This document shows positions 1 to 6,620 of a DNA stretch of 6,620 nucleotides, one piece after another (the stretch's first letter is position 1; each line of letters starts with the position of its first letter). The stretch is taken from assembly GCA_964415185.1 (NCBI GenBank), contig CAYPZI010000152.1:1-6620 (forward strand), written 5' to 3'. The notes below the pieces were generated by a model that was not told where the DNA came from, did no database searches, and was given only the letters and a program-made list of their open reading frames with translations. A program made the translations under genes and the position numbers. The stretch is from CAYVBJ01 sp964415185. Lineage in GTDB: Bacteria > Bacteroidota > Rhodothermia > Balneolales > Balneolaceae.

Positions 1-99
1 GCCCTCAACAAGCATGAGGGTAACGTTTCCAAAGCCTCAAAAGAATTGGGGCTGACAAGAGCTTCACTTTACAGGAGAATGGAAAAATATGGTCTTTAG
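1..99 (+). CDS. Sigma54-dependent (NtrC-family) response regulator, C-terminal fragment
   Basis: This is the tail of a gene that begins before the window; frame 1 is open from base 1 to a TAG at 97-99. The 32 visible residues form a Fis-type helix-turn-helix: the stretch GNVSKASKELGLTRASLYRR has the usual Fis-HTH pattern (GN, A/S-x-x-LG, R-x-x-LYR-R-M/L) that ends NtrC-like activators. In that family this domain binds enhancer sites upstream of sigma54 promoters, and the missing upstream part would carry a receiver domain and an AAA+ ATPase domain. The direct overlap with a histidine kinase supports its being the cognate response regulator. The HTH is clear. The receiver and AAA+ domains are inferred, since a stand-alone Fis-like protein would end the same way. 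Confidence 0.87.
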   Translation, partial: ALNKHEGNVSKASKELGLTRASLYRRMEKYGL

Positions 100-1456
100 G
101 CACTTCAAATTAGGTGTTGTCTGGCGTGTACTAATGATATCGGCAGCTTCTGCACTATCAATTTATCTTTGGATGAACACCACTTTTTATTTTTCTGCGG
201 TCATTATTTCGATTGTTGATATACTCTTTGTAATTGGTTTAATCAGATATGCGGAGAAAACCAATGAGAAGCTGACCCGGTTTCTGAATGCAATACAGTA
301 CAGTGATTTTTCAAGTTCGTTTACAGATATTGACCTTGGTTCTTCATTTAAGGAATTGAACCAGGCTTTTAATGCGATTGTAGAGAAATTTAAAAAAGAA
401 AGAAGTGAACGCCAGGAAAGCCTCCGGTATCTTGAAACCGTAGTTCAGCATGTGGGTGTGGGTTTGCTTGCCTTCAACCGGCAAGGCGAAGTTGAACTTC
501 TGAATGTAGCCGCAAAGAGAATGTTGAACCTGCCGGTACTCAGGCATATCGACGGCCTGAAAGAGATTCACCCAGGTTTATATCGTTCGGTTCTTCAGCT
601 TCGCTCGGGAAACAAAAAACTGGTGGTATTTGAATCGCAGAACCGAACACATCACTGGGCCATTCATTCCACAGAGTTTATTATGAGAGGTGATAATTAC
701 AAACTTGTGTCATTGCAAAATATCAGCAGCGAACTCGAAGAAAAGGAGATGGAAGCATGGCAGAACCTTACCCGGGTGCTTGCACATGAAATCATGAACT
801 CAATCACACCGATTGCATCGCTTTCCGAAACCATCTACACCATACTTGACAGCCAGATTCAAAAAGAGGGTGAAAAAAGTATGATCAGTAATGAGACACT
901 GAATGATGTAGAGGAGGCCCTGGCCACTATCAAAAACCGCAGCTACGGCCTGATGAAATTCGTTCAGTCATACAGGGATTTTACACAGATTCCGGAACCT
1001 GATAAAACGAGGATCCACGCCGGAGAATTGATTTCGAGAGTGATTAACCTGATGAGAGGCGAATTTGAAAAAAATGAAATCAGGATAGAAGTGAACTTGA
1101 ATCCGGAGGAGATATTTATTTTTGCAGATCCGCAACTGCTGGAACAGGTACTCATCAATCTTTTGAAAAATGCCCTGAGGGCGATTAAAAATACTCACAA
1201 ACCCGAGATCACTTGCACGGCCTATTATAACGAGGATGGTGAGGTGCGGATTGATATAAAAGACAATGGCCCCGGAATACCCAAAAAATTATTTGATAAA
1301 ATATTCATACCTTTTTATACATATAGAGGTGACAGCTCAGAAAAAGGTACAGGGATAGGTTTAAGTTTATCCCGCCAAATAATGAGGCTTCATAACGGGA
1401 GTTTGACGGTAAAATCAGATCCCGGTGCCGGTACAGTTTTTACATTGAACTTTTGA
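89..1456 (+). CDS. Membrane-bound sensor histidine kinase, NtrY/NtrB-like
   Basis: A 455-residue sensor kinase that should autophosphorylate on His and pass phosphate to the NtrC-type regulator encoded just upstream. Two membrane helices (about 10-27 and 33-52) are separated by a very short loop, so there is no periplasmic sensor domain. A juxtamembrane linker follows (about 53-110), then a PAS-like domain (about 111-215, containing GLLAFNRQGEVELLN). The H-box is LAHEIMNSITPI with His233. The ATPase domain has the N-box (N357, N361 in INLLKNALRAI), G1 (D392-N-G-P-G-I), an F-box near 406-410 and G2 (G420-T-G-I-G-L), so all catalytic motifs are intact. The ATG at 89 overlaps the upstream gene by 11 bases. 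AGGAG at 73-77 could be its ribosome binding site, though the spacing is long (11 bases). The next in-frame ATG (134) would cut into the first helix. The signal sensed is unknown. Confidence 0.93.
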   Translation: MVFRHFKLGVVWRVLMISAASALSIYLWMNTTFYFSAVIISIVDILFVIGLIRYAEKTNEKLTRFLNAIQYSDFSSSFTDIDLGSSFKELNQAFNAIVEKFKKERSERQESLRYLETVVQHVGVGLLAFNRQGEVELLNVAAKRMLNLPVLRHIDGLKEIHPGLYRSVLQLRSGNKKLVVFESQNRTHHWAIHSTEFIMRGDNYKLVSLQNISSELEEKEMEAWQNLTRVLAHEIMNSITPIASLSETIYTILDSQIQKEGEKSMISNETLNDVEEALATIKNRSYGLMKFVQSYRDFTQIPEPDKTRIHAGELISRVINLMRGEFEKNEIRIEVNLNPEEIFIFADPQLLEQVLINLLKNALRAIKNTHKPEITCTAYYNEDGEVRIDIKDNGPGIPKKLFDKIFIPFYTYRGDSSEKGTGIGLSLSRQIMRLHNGSLTVKSDPGAGTVFTLNF

Positions 1457-1492
1457 CCTGTCGAGGTGATGAGTTAGTGTTATGTCAACTGT

Positions 1493-1573
1493 AAACCCGC
1501 AAAGTTTTATCTCGAAATTATATCTATTTTCTCAACATATTGCCATGTGAGAAAGGAAACTTTGCGGGTTTTT
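1493..1573 (+). terminator. Two-level hairpin and T-run closing the two-component operon
   Basis: A perfect 15-base inverted repeat has arms AAACCCGCAAAGTTT (1493-1507) and AAACTTTGCGGGTTT (1557-1571), and ends in TTTTT (1569-1573), as expected of an intrinsic terminator read on the plus strand. The 49-base interior is not unstructured. TTTCTC (1528-1533) pairs with GAGAAA (1549-1554) and, after a bulged A, ACAT (1535-1538) pairs with ATGT (1545-1548) around a 6-base loop. It lies 36 bases after the kinase stop, in the right place to end that transcript. A long apical extension is unusual for a simple terminator. A small RNA or a decayed short repeat element is an alternative reading. Confidence 0.72.
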
Positions 1574-1618
1574 ATCCGACATTTTATAATTGATACGACA
1601 CTAGTCATCCGCAATAAC
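1562..1618 (+). promoter_or_regulatory. Possible promoter(s) for the exported CarboxypepD_reg-domain protein
   Basis: Two sigma70-like hexamer pairs precede the gene at 1644. One is TTGATA (1590-1595), a 17-base spacer and AATAAC (1613-1618). The other is TTGCGG (1562-1567, inside the right arm of the terminator hairpin), a 17-base spacer and a perfect TATAAT (1585-1590). A promoter is expected here because a terminator separates this gene from the one before it. Neither pair is decisive, and Bacteroidota often use other consensus sequences (around TTTG and TAnnTTTG), so this is a candidate region rather than a mapped site. Confidence 0.3.
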
Positions 1619-1643
1619 CTGGAATAAAAAGAATCAAAGTAAC

Positions 1644-2780
1644 ATGAACACATTCAAGACTGCTCAATTTTGTGTTTTCTTATTCATTACATTCTGTTTT
1701 TCATTCCTGATTTCAGAGGCCGGTGCGCAAAAAAATGTACTGGCTGGAAGGGTGCTTGATGCTGAAACCGGGATGCCGATACAAGGTGTACATGTCTTTT
1801 TTGACAAAACAACGATCGGAACCATAACAAATGAGGGAGGCCGCTTTCGCCTGGCCGGTTTTCAAGATGGAGATTATGTGATTTCCGCATCTTTTATAGG
1901 CTTTGAAACTTTTACCGTTCCGGTTTCGATACCGGAAGATAATACTGCAACATTTAAAATATCACTGAATCCAAAGGTGCTTGAGGGAGATGTGGTAATG
2001 GTAACGGACAAAACTCCGAAAGAGTGGCTTAAAAACCTGCAAAAATTTGAAAGCCTGTTTCTCGGAGAAACTCTGAATGCCGATCATACAAAAATCAAAA
2101 ATCCGGAAGTACTTGAATTCTTTGATGACGGCAGTGAGTTCAGGGCGGAAGCCACCGAACCGCTTGTTATTGAAAATAATGCCCTGGGCTATGAAATCAC
2201 CTATTTTCTTACGGAATTTAAATTCAATAACAGTACCATTTCGGCTAAAGCAACCTCCAAATTCCGTGAACTGCAAGCCAAAGATCCCGAAACAAAAGCA
2301 AGGTGGATAGAAGAGAGAAAAAGGGCCTATCTCGGCTCATTTAAACATTTTCTCGATTCACTTGACAGAGGATCAACCAATGAAGACGGATTCCGTATTT
2401 TTTATCAGTCAACCAGGAGCCTGTTGCAAAATCAATACGAGCTGAAACCACAACCTGTAGAAAACCCGCAAAACCTGATAACCAAGTTACCGGGTGAGCT
2501 CAGAACGGTTGAATTGAAGATTGACAAGCAATTTCCGTATTTACGTGTTGAATACATTCATGAAAGGCCGGAACAAAGAATAGCCGAGAGATACAATGTG
2601 CCGGCTTTGTCAATGAATCAAATTTCATTCATCAGTTTTCCCAATCGCAAAGCCGTTTTGGATTTACAGACCACCAACTCTACAAACAGTTACGTTCCTC
2701 TCTTTTACGGTTATTGGGGCTGGACAAGCAGGGTTCCCGAATTACTGCCGCAGGATTTTGTGATCAGTGATAACATCTGA
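1644..2780 (+). CDS. Exported carboxypeptidase-like regulatory domain protein
   Basis: A 378-residue protein of unknown function. A signal peptide (hydrophobic about 8-24, likely cleaved after AGA at 26-28) exports it to the periplasm or outer surface. Residues about 32-110 form a CarboxypepD_reg-like beta-sandwich (VLAGRVLDAETGMPIQGVHV, then TNEGGRFRL and YVISASFIGFET), the fold also found at the N-terminus of SusC-type TonB-dependent receptors. No beta-barrel follows. The C-terminal region instead has blocks I recognise from similar Bacteroidota proteins: LEFFDDGSEFRAEATEPLVI then ALGYEI (157-185), WIEERKRAYLGSFKHFLDSL (221-240) and GYWGWTSRVPELLPQDF (356-372). The ATG at 1644 gives a complete signal peptide, and no strong Shine-Dalgarno sequence precedes it. 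It appears monocistronic, between a terminator and a convergent gene. No enzymatic motif is seen; a structural or surface role is a guess. Confidence 0.85.
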   Translation: MNTFKTAQFCVFLFITFCFSFLISEAGAQKNVLAGRVLDAETGMPIQGVHVFFDKTTIGTITNEGGRFRLAGFQDGDYVISASFIGFETFTVPVSIPEDNTATFKISLNPKVLEGDVVMVTDKTPKEWLKNLQKFESLFLGETLNADHTKIKNPEVLEFFDDGSEFRAEATEPLVIENNALGYEITYFLTEFKFNNSTISAKATSKFRELQAKDPETKARWIEERKRAYLGSFKHFLDSLDRGSTNEDGFRIFYQSTRSLLQNQYELKPQPVENPQNLITKLPGELRTVELKIDKQFPYLRVEYIHERPEQRIAERYNVPALSMNQISFISFPNRKAVLDLQTTNSTNSYVPLFYGYWGWTSRVPELLPQDFVISDNI

Positions 2781-2785
2781 CCATA

Positions 2786-3442
2786 TCAGGTTTTAATTGC
2801 CATCAGAACCTCGCTCGGAAATGTCGCTTGTGAGACAATTGATTTTTTAAGGACTTTATACCCGGCTTTTTCAAGGTATTGATGCAGGGAAACGGGACGG
2901 CATCCGGCCAGCAGGTCCGGATAGGATTTTGCCATCTTGTACCATGGCCGCTGGTACCATTTTTCAGGAAAAGCCATACTGCATATGAGCAGTTTCCCTT
3001 CTTTTTTTAAAAGGCAGTTATACTTTTCGAGTATTGGTATAAAATCGGCTTCAGGAAAAAGATCAAGCATGTAATTGTTAAAAATATAATCAAACCTGCC
3101 ATGTCTGAATTCCATATCATAAACCGATTCGAGTTTGAGATCGATATAATTGTTTTTCAGGTAAGGCCGGATTCGTTTTTTGGTTCTTGCGAGCATCTCC
3201 CTTGAAAAGTCAATTCCTGCCGTATAACCGCCGGTGTTGCACTTAACCAATTTTTCAAAAAAAAGCCCTGTTCCTGTGGCAACTTCCAAAACATTGGAAT
3301 TTCCCTCGAGCCCAGCCCATTCAAGCGACAACTGCTGCGCCCTGGTTTCGGTCAAATTTGCCCAAAGATCATAATACAAAGATGCGCCTGCAAACTTTCT
3401 GTAAACCGACTCTTCATCCCAGGTTCTTTCTAAAGGCTTCAT
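2786..3442 (-). CDS. Class I SAM-dependent methyltransferase
   Basis: A 218-residue cytosolic methyltransferase with a Rossmann-type SAM fold. Motif I is VLEVATGTGL (51-60). The acidic residue that binds the SAM ribose region is D78 in GIDFSREML, and a later acidic/aromatic strand is FDYIFNNYMLDLFP (117-130). The start (YRKFAGASLYYDLWANL) resembles the YD-x-x-A segment of UbiE/MenG-like and Methyltransf_11/25 proteins, but that is not enough to assign a quinone or other substrate. The length is typical for a single-domain enzyme. Its ATG (3442-3440) overlaps the TGA of the upstream kinase-fusion gene as ATGA, which implies co-transcription and translational coupling. It ends 5 bases from the convergent gene. 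The fold is sure; the substrate is unknown. Confidence 0.88.
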   Translation of the reverse strand: MKPLERTWDEESVYRKFAGASLYYDLWANLTETRAQQLSLEWAGLEGNSNVLEVATGTGLFFEKLVKCNTGGYTAGIDFSREMLARTKKRIRPYLKNNYIDLKLESVYDMEFRHGRFDYIFNNYMLDLFPEADFIPILEKYNCLLKKEGKLLICSMAFPEKWYQRPWYKMAKSYPDLLAGCRPVSLHQYLEKAGYKVLKKSIVSQATFPSEVLMAIKT

Positions 3443-5043
3443 TCTGGCTGAAGTGGGGTGAGATGTCTTTCAATAAGAGCCGAATAAAGATCTTCCAACG
3501 ACTGCTCAACCGATACGGAGGTATCGATTTTGATAAAGTTTTCGGAAGGTAAGTCATTGCCTGCCTCATATTTTCGGTCGAGTTCAGCCATATCTTCAAA
3601 CCGGGCATCGGAGATGATTTCATTCTCATTTTCCCTTTTCTTCAGGCGTTTTTTGCGAATTTCGTCCGGTGCAGATACTTCAATGAAGATAAAATCCATT
3701 TTCCTGTATTCACATTCTTTAACGAGATCCATGCGCATGGCCGACTTGCTGAAGGTGCCGTCCAATACAACTGCCTTGCCTTTTTCAATCTCGTCAAACC
3801 CGGATCGAATCATTTTCCCGTAGGTTTTTTCAGACATTTCCCTGTTGTAGATCTCTTTGCGTTTGGCCTGGCTGCTTCTTTCCGTCTCAGGCTGCCCGGC
3901 AAGCTGCTTGCGGATTTTATCTGTCATGAAATGTTCAAGTTCCAAATCATCCGAGAGCTTTTCGGCCAGGGTACTCTTGCCGCCGGCCACCGGCCCCATA
4001 AAAATAATCAAAACCGGTTTTGAGCCGAAAAGTGCATATTTATGTGCCAGCTTGAAATACCTGACAGCTTTTTTCCCTGCAATAACTCTTTCCTCTTCGG
4101 ATTCATCCGTGTCATTAATCTCCATGCTTTTCACTTTACCCCTTACATAAGCCCGGTAACATTTATAGAAATCAATTACACCGTACATATCATCGTCATC
4201 CAGCCGATCAGCCATCATCTTAATAAAATAACGGCTGTAATCAAAAAGCCGGTTGTAATCCAGGTCCATTGCCAGGAAAGCGAGGTCGGCAGCCTGGTCC
4301 TGGAACCTGAAGCGGTCGTTAAATTCAATACAATCATAGATACATACGTTAGGGCCATCAATATTGATATGTTGTAAATGAAGATCACCGTGGCCATCCA
4401 CAATCTTCTTTTCGGAAATTCTTTGCATCAACAACTTGCGGTTTCTTTCAAAAAACGTATTGGTAAATTGCTGTACAGATTTGAAAGCACGCATGGTAAT
4501 TGTGTTACCGATACATTGTTCTGTTTGAGAAAAATTTTCGTCGGTGTTCTCTTTTATTTTTTCAGGCTTTCCGTACTCAAGTACTTTATCACCGGTTTCC
4601 TGGTTCAGATAAAAAGGTGCCAGTTTTTCACAGACTTTGTCAATATGCTCTTTGGTAAGTGTGTGATTATTAACAAAGGCTATCAGGAAATTTTCTTTCT
4701 TCAGCCGCTTCATTTTTACCGCATATTCAACGATATCATCTTCATTTTGCATATCGCTTTCAAGCGAATAGTGCGATTCTTGTTTAAAAACAGGAACGAC
4801 TTTCAGGTAAATTTCACTACAAAGGCGGCTATTCAGTTCAATCTCTTTTTCACAGTAGTACTTCCGTTTTTTAAGGGTGGAAAAATCCAGAAAATCCAAA
4901 TCAACATGTTTTTTGATCTTATAGACATACGGATCTGCAATAAAGACATGGGAGATATGAGTCTGTATATGCTCTGTCTTTTCCGGTTTAGATGGATATG
5001 ATCCAGGTTCTAAAAAAAACTTCAGAAGTGCTTCAGATATCAT
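3439..5043 (-). CDS. Bifunctional aminoglycoside phosphotransferase-like / AAA-type P-loop kinase fusion protein
   Basis: A 534-residue two-domain protein of the COG2187 + COG0645 type. The N-terminal half (about 1-310) is kinase-fold: THISHVFIADPYVYKIKKHV (28-47) carries the likely ATP-binding lysine. HGDLH (218-222) holds catalytic Asp220, and IYDCIEFND (235-243) supplies metal-binding D237. H225 stands where classical phosphotransferases have the metal-ligand Asn. The C-terminal half (about 340-534) is a small P-loop kinase with Walker A G350-PVAGG-K356-S-T and VVLDGTF (426-431+), like zeta-toxin/shikimate-kinase-type folds. Substrates of both halves are unknown, and resistance to aminoglycosides should not be assumed. 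The start at 5043 (MISEALLKFFLEPGSYP) was chosen because family members begin this way. An in-frame ATG at 5079 would add 12 residues (MQCCCLQVKLFK) that look non-conserved. Neither start has a clear Shine-Dalgarno. First gene of a two-gene operon. Confidence 0.87.
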   Translation of the reverse strand: MISEALLKFFLEPGSYPSKPEKTEHIQTHISHVFIADPYVYKIKKHVDLDFLDFSTLKKRKYYCEKEIELNSRLCSEIYLKVVPVFKQESHYSLESDMQNEDDIVEYAVKMKRLKKENFLIAFVNNHTLTKEHIDKVCEKLAPFYLNQETGDKVLEYGKPEKIKENTDENFSQTEQCIGNTITMRAFKSVQQFTNTFFERNRKLLMQRISEKKIVDGHGDLHLQHINIDGPNVCIYDCIEFNDRFRFQDQAADLAFLAMDLDYNRLFDYSRYFIKMMADRLDDDDMYGVIDFYKCYRAYVRGKVKSMEINDTDESEEERVIAGKKAVRYFKLAHKYALFGSKPVLIIFMGPVAGGKSTLAEKLSDDLELEHFMTDKIRKQLAGQPETERSSQAKRKEIYNREMSEKTYGKMIRSGFDEIEKGKAVVLDGTFSKSAMRMDLVKECEYRKMDFIFIEVSAPDEIRKKRLKKRENENEIISDARFEDMAELDRKYEAGNDLPSENFIKIDTSVSVEQSLEDLYSALIERHLTPLQPE

Positions 5044-5233
5044 TTTAAATAATTTGACTTGTAAACAGCAGCATTGCATCTACTGCAATAAAAATATGCG
5101 CTCTCATAGTTTATTAATCTTTTGTATCCTTAAAATAAAAAATTAGCAAGTGAATTCACATCTGTACAAAAGAATGAAACAGGTAGGCAGAAAAAAAGTA
5201 TAAGTTCGGTTACTTCAAAACTTTATTATCAAA
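5044..5233. promoter_or_regulatory. Divergent intergenic region between kinase-fusion operon and PBP gene
   Basis: About 190 AT-rich bases separate two divergent starts, so promoters for both directions must lie here. On the plus strand, GAAACA (5176-5181), a 17-base spacer and TATAAG (5199-5204) make a weak sigma70-like pair ahead of the ATG at 5234. I see no convincing pair on the minus strand. There is no Shine-Dalgarno before 5234, nor a strong one before 5043 or 5079. No tRNA, repeat or strong hairpin is apparent. Confidence 0.35.
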
Positions 5234-6620
5234 ATGGCACATACGTCAAAGCGTGAAGGTATAAAACGTTTTCTGAAAGTCAGGTTCTTACTGGGCTTCC
5301 TGGTTCTGAGTACATTTGTTTTTATGGTGCTTCTGCTGGCCGGCTTTTTTGGTCCTGTACCGGGAACGGAAGAACTTAAAAACATTCGCCACCACCAGGC
5401 ATCGGTTGTCAAATCATCTGATGGAGTGATTCTCGGTTCTTATTATCTTCAAAACCGCACAAATATTAAACTGGAGGAAGTGCCCCCTGTTTTTATTGAT
5501 GCACTGCTGGCCACGGAAGACATTCGTTTTTACGATCACAGCGGTATTGATTTAAGGGCAATTGTAAGGGTATTGGTAAAAACCGTAATTCTTGGAATGG
5601 ATGCCGGTGGTGGAAGTACAATAACCCAACAACTGGCAAAAAACCTCTATCCACGGGAATATTCATGGAAGGGAGGCTTGCTTGCGGATAAGATCCGGGA
5701 AATGATTATTGCATACCGGCTGGGAGGTATCTACCCGAAAGAAGAGATACTTGAACTCTATCTGAATACGGTTTCTTTTGGCGAAAACACCTTCGGTATC
5801 GAAATGGCTGCCCGGCGCTTTTTTAACTGCCCGGTATCAAGTTTGAGTTTAAAGGAGTCGGCCCTGCTTGTCGGACTTTTAAAGGCACCGTCTTACTACA
5901 ATCCCCGGTTGCATCCGGAAAGGGCTCATGCGAGAAGCAAGATTGTTCTGAGCCAGATGGAAAAATACGGGATGATCACACCTGAAAAATCCGCCGAGGC
6001 AAGTAACGGTGATCCTGATCTTGAATATGCTAAAGTCACCACCGGCAACGGGCCGGCGCCCTATTTCAGGGAACATCTCAGAACAGAACTTGAAACTATT
6101 CTTGATACACTACAGGGGCCTGATGGAGCAGCTTACAACTTATATACCGACGGACTCATAATCGAAACCACCATCGATTCAAGGATTCAAAAGGCGGTTG
6201 AAGATGCAGTTAAAAAACAGATGTCGCAACTTCAGGAACTGTTCGAGAGTGAGATCAAAACAGATACAATTTTTAAAGAAGGGGATCCGCTGATTGAAAA
6301 TCAAATCAGTCAGGCCGCCCGTTTCAGGATAATGAAACAGCATGGTATTTCGGATGAAAAAATTATTGAATCCTTTCAAAAACCGGTCCGGACTACGGTT
6401 TTTACCCACCGGGGAGAGGCTGATACCACAATCACGCCTATGGATTCGCTTTTGCATACCCTCTCGTTTCTTAATTCGGGTGTATTGGTTCTTGACTCCC
6501 GTAATGGCAGTGTTCGGGCGTGGTCGGGAGGCATCAATCATAAATATTTCAAGTACGATCACGTAAAATCCAGGCGTCAGACCGGCTCAGCCATCAAGCC
6601 CCTTGTCTACGCGGCTGCCA
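5234..6620 (+). CDS. Class A penicillin-binding protein (GT51 glycosyltransferase-transpeptidase), 3' end cut by window
   Basis: A bifunctional peptidoglycan synthase: it polymerises lipid II into glycan strands and cross-links the stem peptides outside the inner membrane. The frame is open from ATG 5234 to the window end (462 residues). A short basic cytoplasmic tail is followed by one membrane anchor (about 18-40). GT51 motifs come in order: ATEDIRFYDHSGID with catalytic E95 (93-106), GGSTITQQLAKN (126-137), REMIIAYRL (155-163) and KEEILELYLNTVSFGENTFGIE (169-190, second part SFGENTFGIE). A linker with a helical, charged insertion (about 317-410) leads to the transpeptidase start GVLVLDSRNGSVRAWSGG (416-433) and the active-site SxxK, S452-A-I-K455. 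The SxN and KTG motifs would lie past the edge. PBP1A/1C-like assignment is not resolved. No Shine-Dalgarno precedes the ATG, and the next in-frame ATG (5324) would lose part of the anchor. Confidence 0.93.
   Translation, partial: MAHTSKREGIKRFLKVRFLLGFLVLSTFVFMVLLLAGFFGPVPGTEELKNIRHHQASVVKSSDGVILGSYYLQNRTNIKLEEVPPVFIDALLATEDIRFYDHSGIDLRAIVRVLVKTVILGMDAGGGSTITQQLAKNLYPREYSWKGGLLADKIREMIIAYRLGGIYPKEEILELYLNTVSFGENTFGIEMAARRFFNCPVSSLSLKESALLVGLLKAPSYYNPRLHPERAHARSKIVLSQMEKYGMITPEKSAEASNGDPDLEYAKVTTGNGPAPYFREHLRTELETILDTLQGPDGAAYNLYTDGLIIETTIDSRIQKAVEDAVKKQMSQLQELFESEIKTDTIFKEGDPLIENQISQAARFRIMKQHGISDEKIIESFQKPVRTTVFTHRGEADTTITPMDSLLHTLSFLNSGVLVLDSRNGSVRAWSGGINHKYFKYDHVKSRRQTGSAIKPLVYAAA

Noticed and set aside
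1962..2310. Overlapping open frames on both strands inside the exported-protein gene
   Set aside because: They overlap conserved blocks of the real gene and have no coding features of their own.
2775..2794. A bidirectional terminator between the convergent genes
   Set aside because: The stem is only four base pairs with a short T-run on one side, too weak to call.
2939..2960. A repeated GTACCAT around CCATGG (palindromic look)
   Set aside because: It falls inside the methyltransferase gene and comes from coding the repeated WY residues (KWYQRPWY). No further symmetry is present.
4378..5001. A 207-codon open frame on the plus strand
   Set aside because: It lies fully antisense to the kinase-fusion gene, whose motifs are clear. 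The translation is rich in F, I and L with no recognisable domain, so it is a shadow frame.
5044..5079. An N-terminal extension of the kinase fusion from the upstream ATG at 5079
   Set aside because: The added residues MQCCCLQVKLFK do not resemble the family N-terminus, and neither start has a good ribosome binding site. The inner ATG fits better, but the longer form cannot be excluded.
6179..6562. A 127-codon open frame on the minus strand
   Set aside because: It is antisense to the penicillin-binding protein coding region, with no domain or start signal.

Overview
The window looks like ordinary chromosomal sequence from the Bacteroidota/Balneolota side of the FCB group. The evidence is an NtrC-type regulator paired with an NtrY-like kinase whose H-box reads HEIMNSITPI, a secreted carboxypeptidase-regulatory-domain protein of a type common in that group, start codons that mostly lack a Shine-Dalgarno sequence, and moderately AT-rich DNA. 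The phylum assignment is an inference from family resemblance; no rRNA or other marker gene is present.

Layout. Positions 1-99 hold the last 32 codons of a sigma54-dependent response regulator (its Fis-type DNA-binding helix-turn-helix). It overlaps by 11 bases a membrane histidine kinase (89-1456), so the two form a two-component operon. A large two-level hairpin (1493-1573) with a T-run closes this operon. Next comes a monocistronic exported protein with a CarboxypepD_reg-like domain (1644-2780). It converges, with only 5 bases between stop codons, on a minus-strand operon. That operon, read right to left, encodes a fused aminoglycoside-phosphotransferase-like/P-loop kinase protein (5043 to 3439) and a class I SAM-dependent methyltransferase (3442 to 2786), joined by an ATGA stop/start overlap. 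A divergent intergenic region (5044-5233) separates this operon from a plus-strand class A penicillin-binding protein (5234 to beyond 6620). The right edge of the window cuts that gene just after its catalytic SxxK serine motif.

Functionally, the regulator and kinase form one signalling pair whose target is not visible here. The kinase fusion and methyltransferase are translationally coupled and probably act on related, unknown substrates. The penicillin-binding protein is a peptidoglycan synthase. I see no mobile element, CRISPR array, tRNA, rRNA or defence system, and nothing that clearly amounts to an undescribed system. The items most worth a second look are the nested hairpin at 1493-1573, the coupled kinase-fusion/methyltransferase pair, and the His-for-Asn change in the phosphotransferase metal-binding motif.
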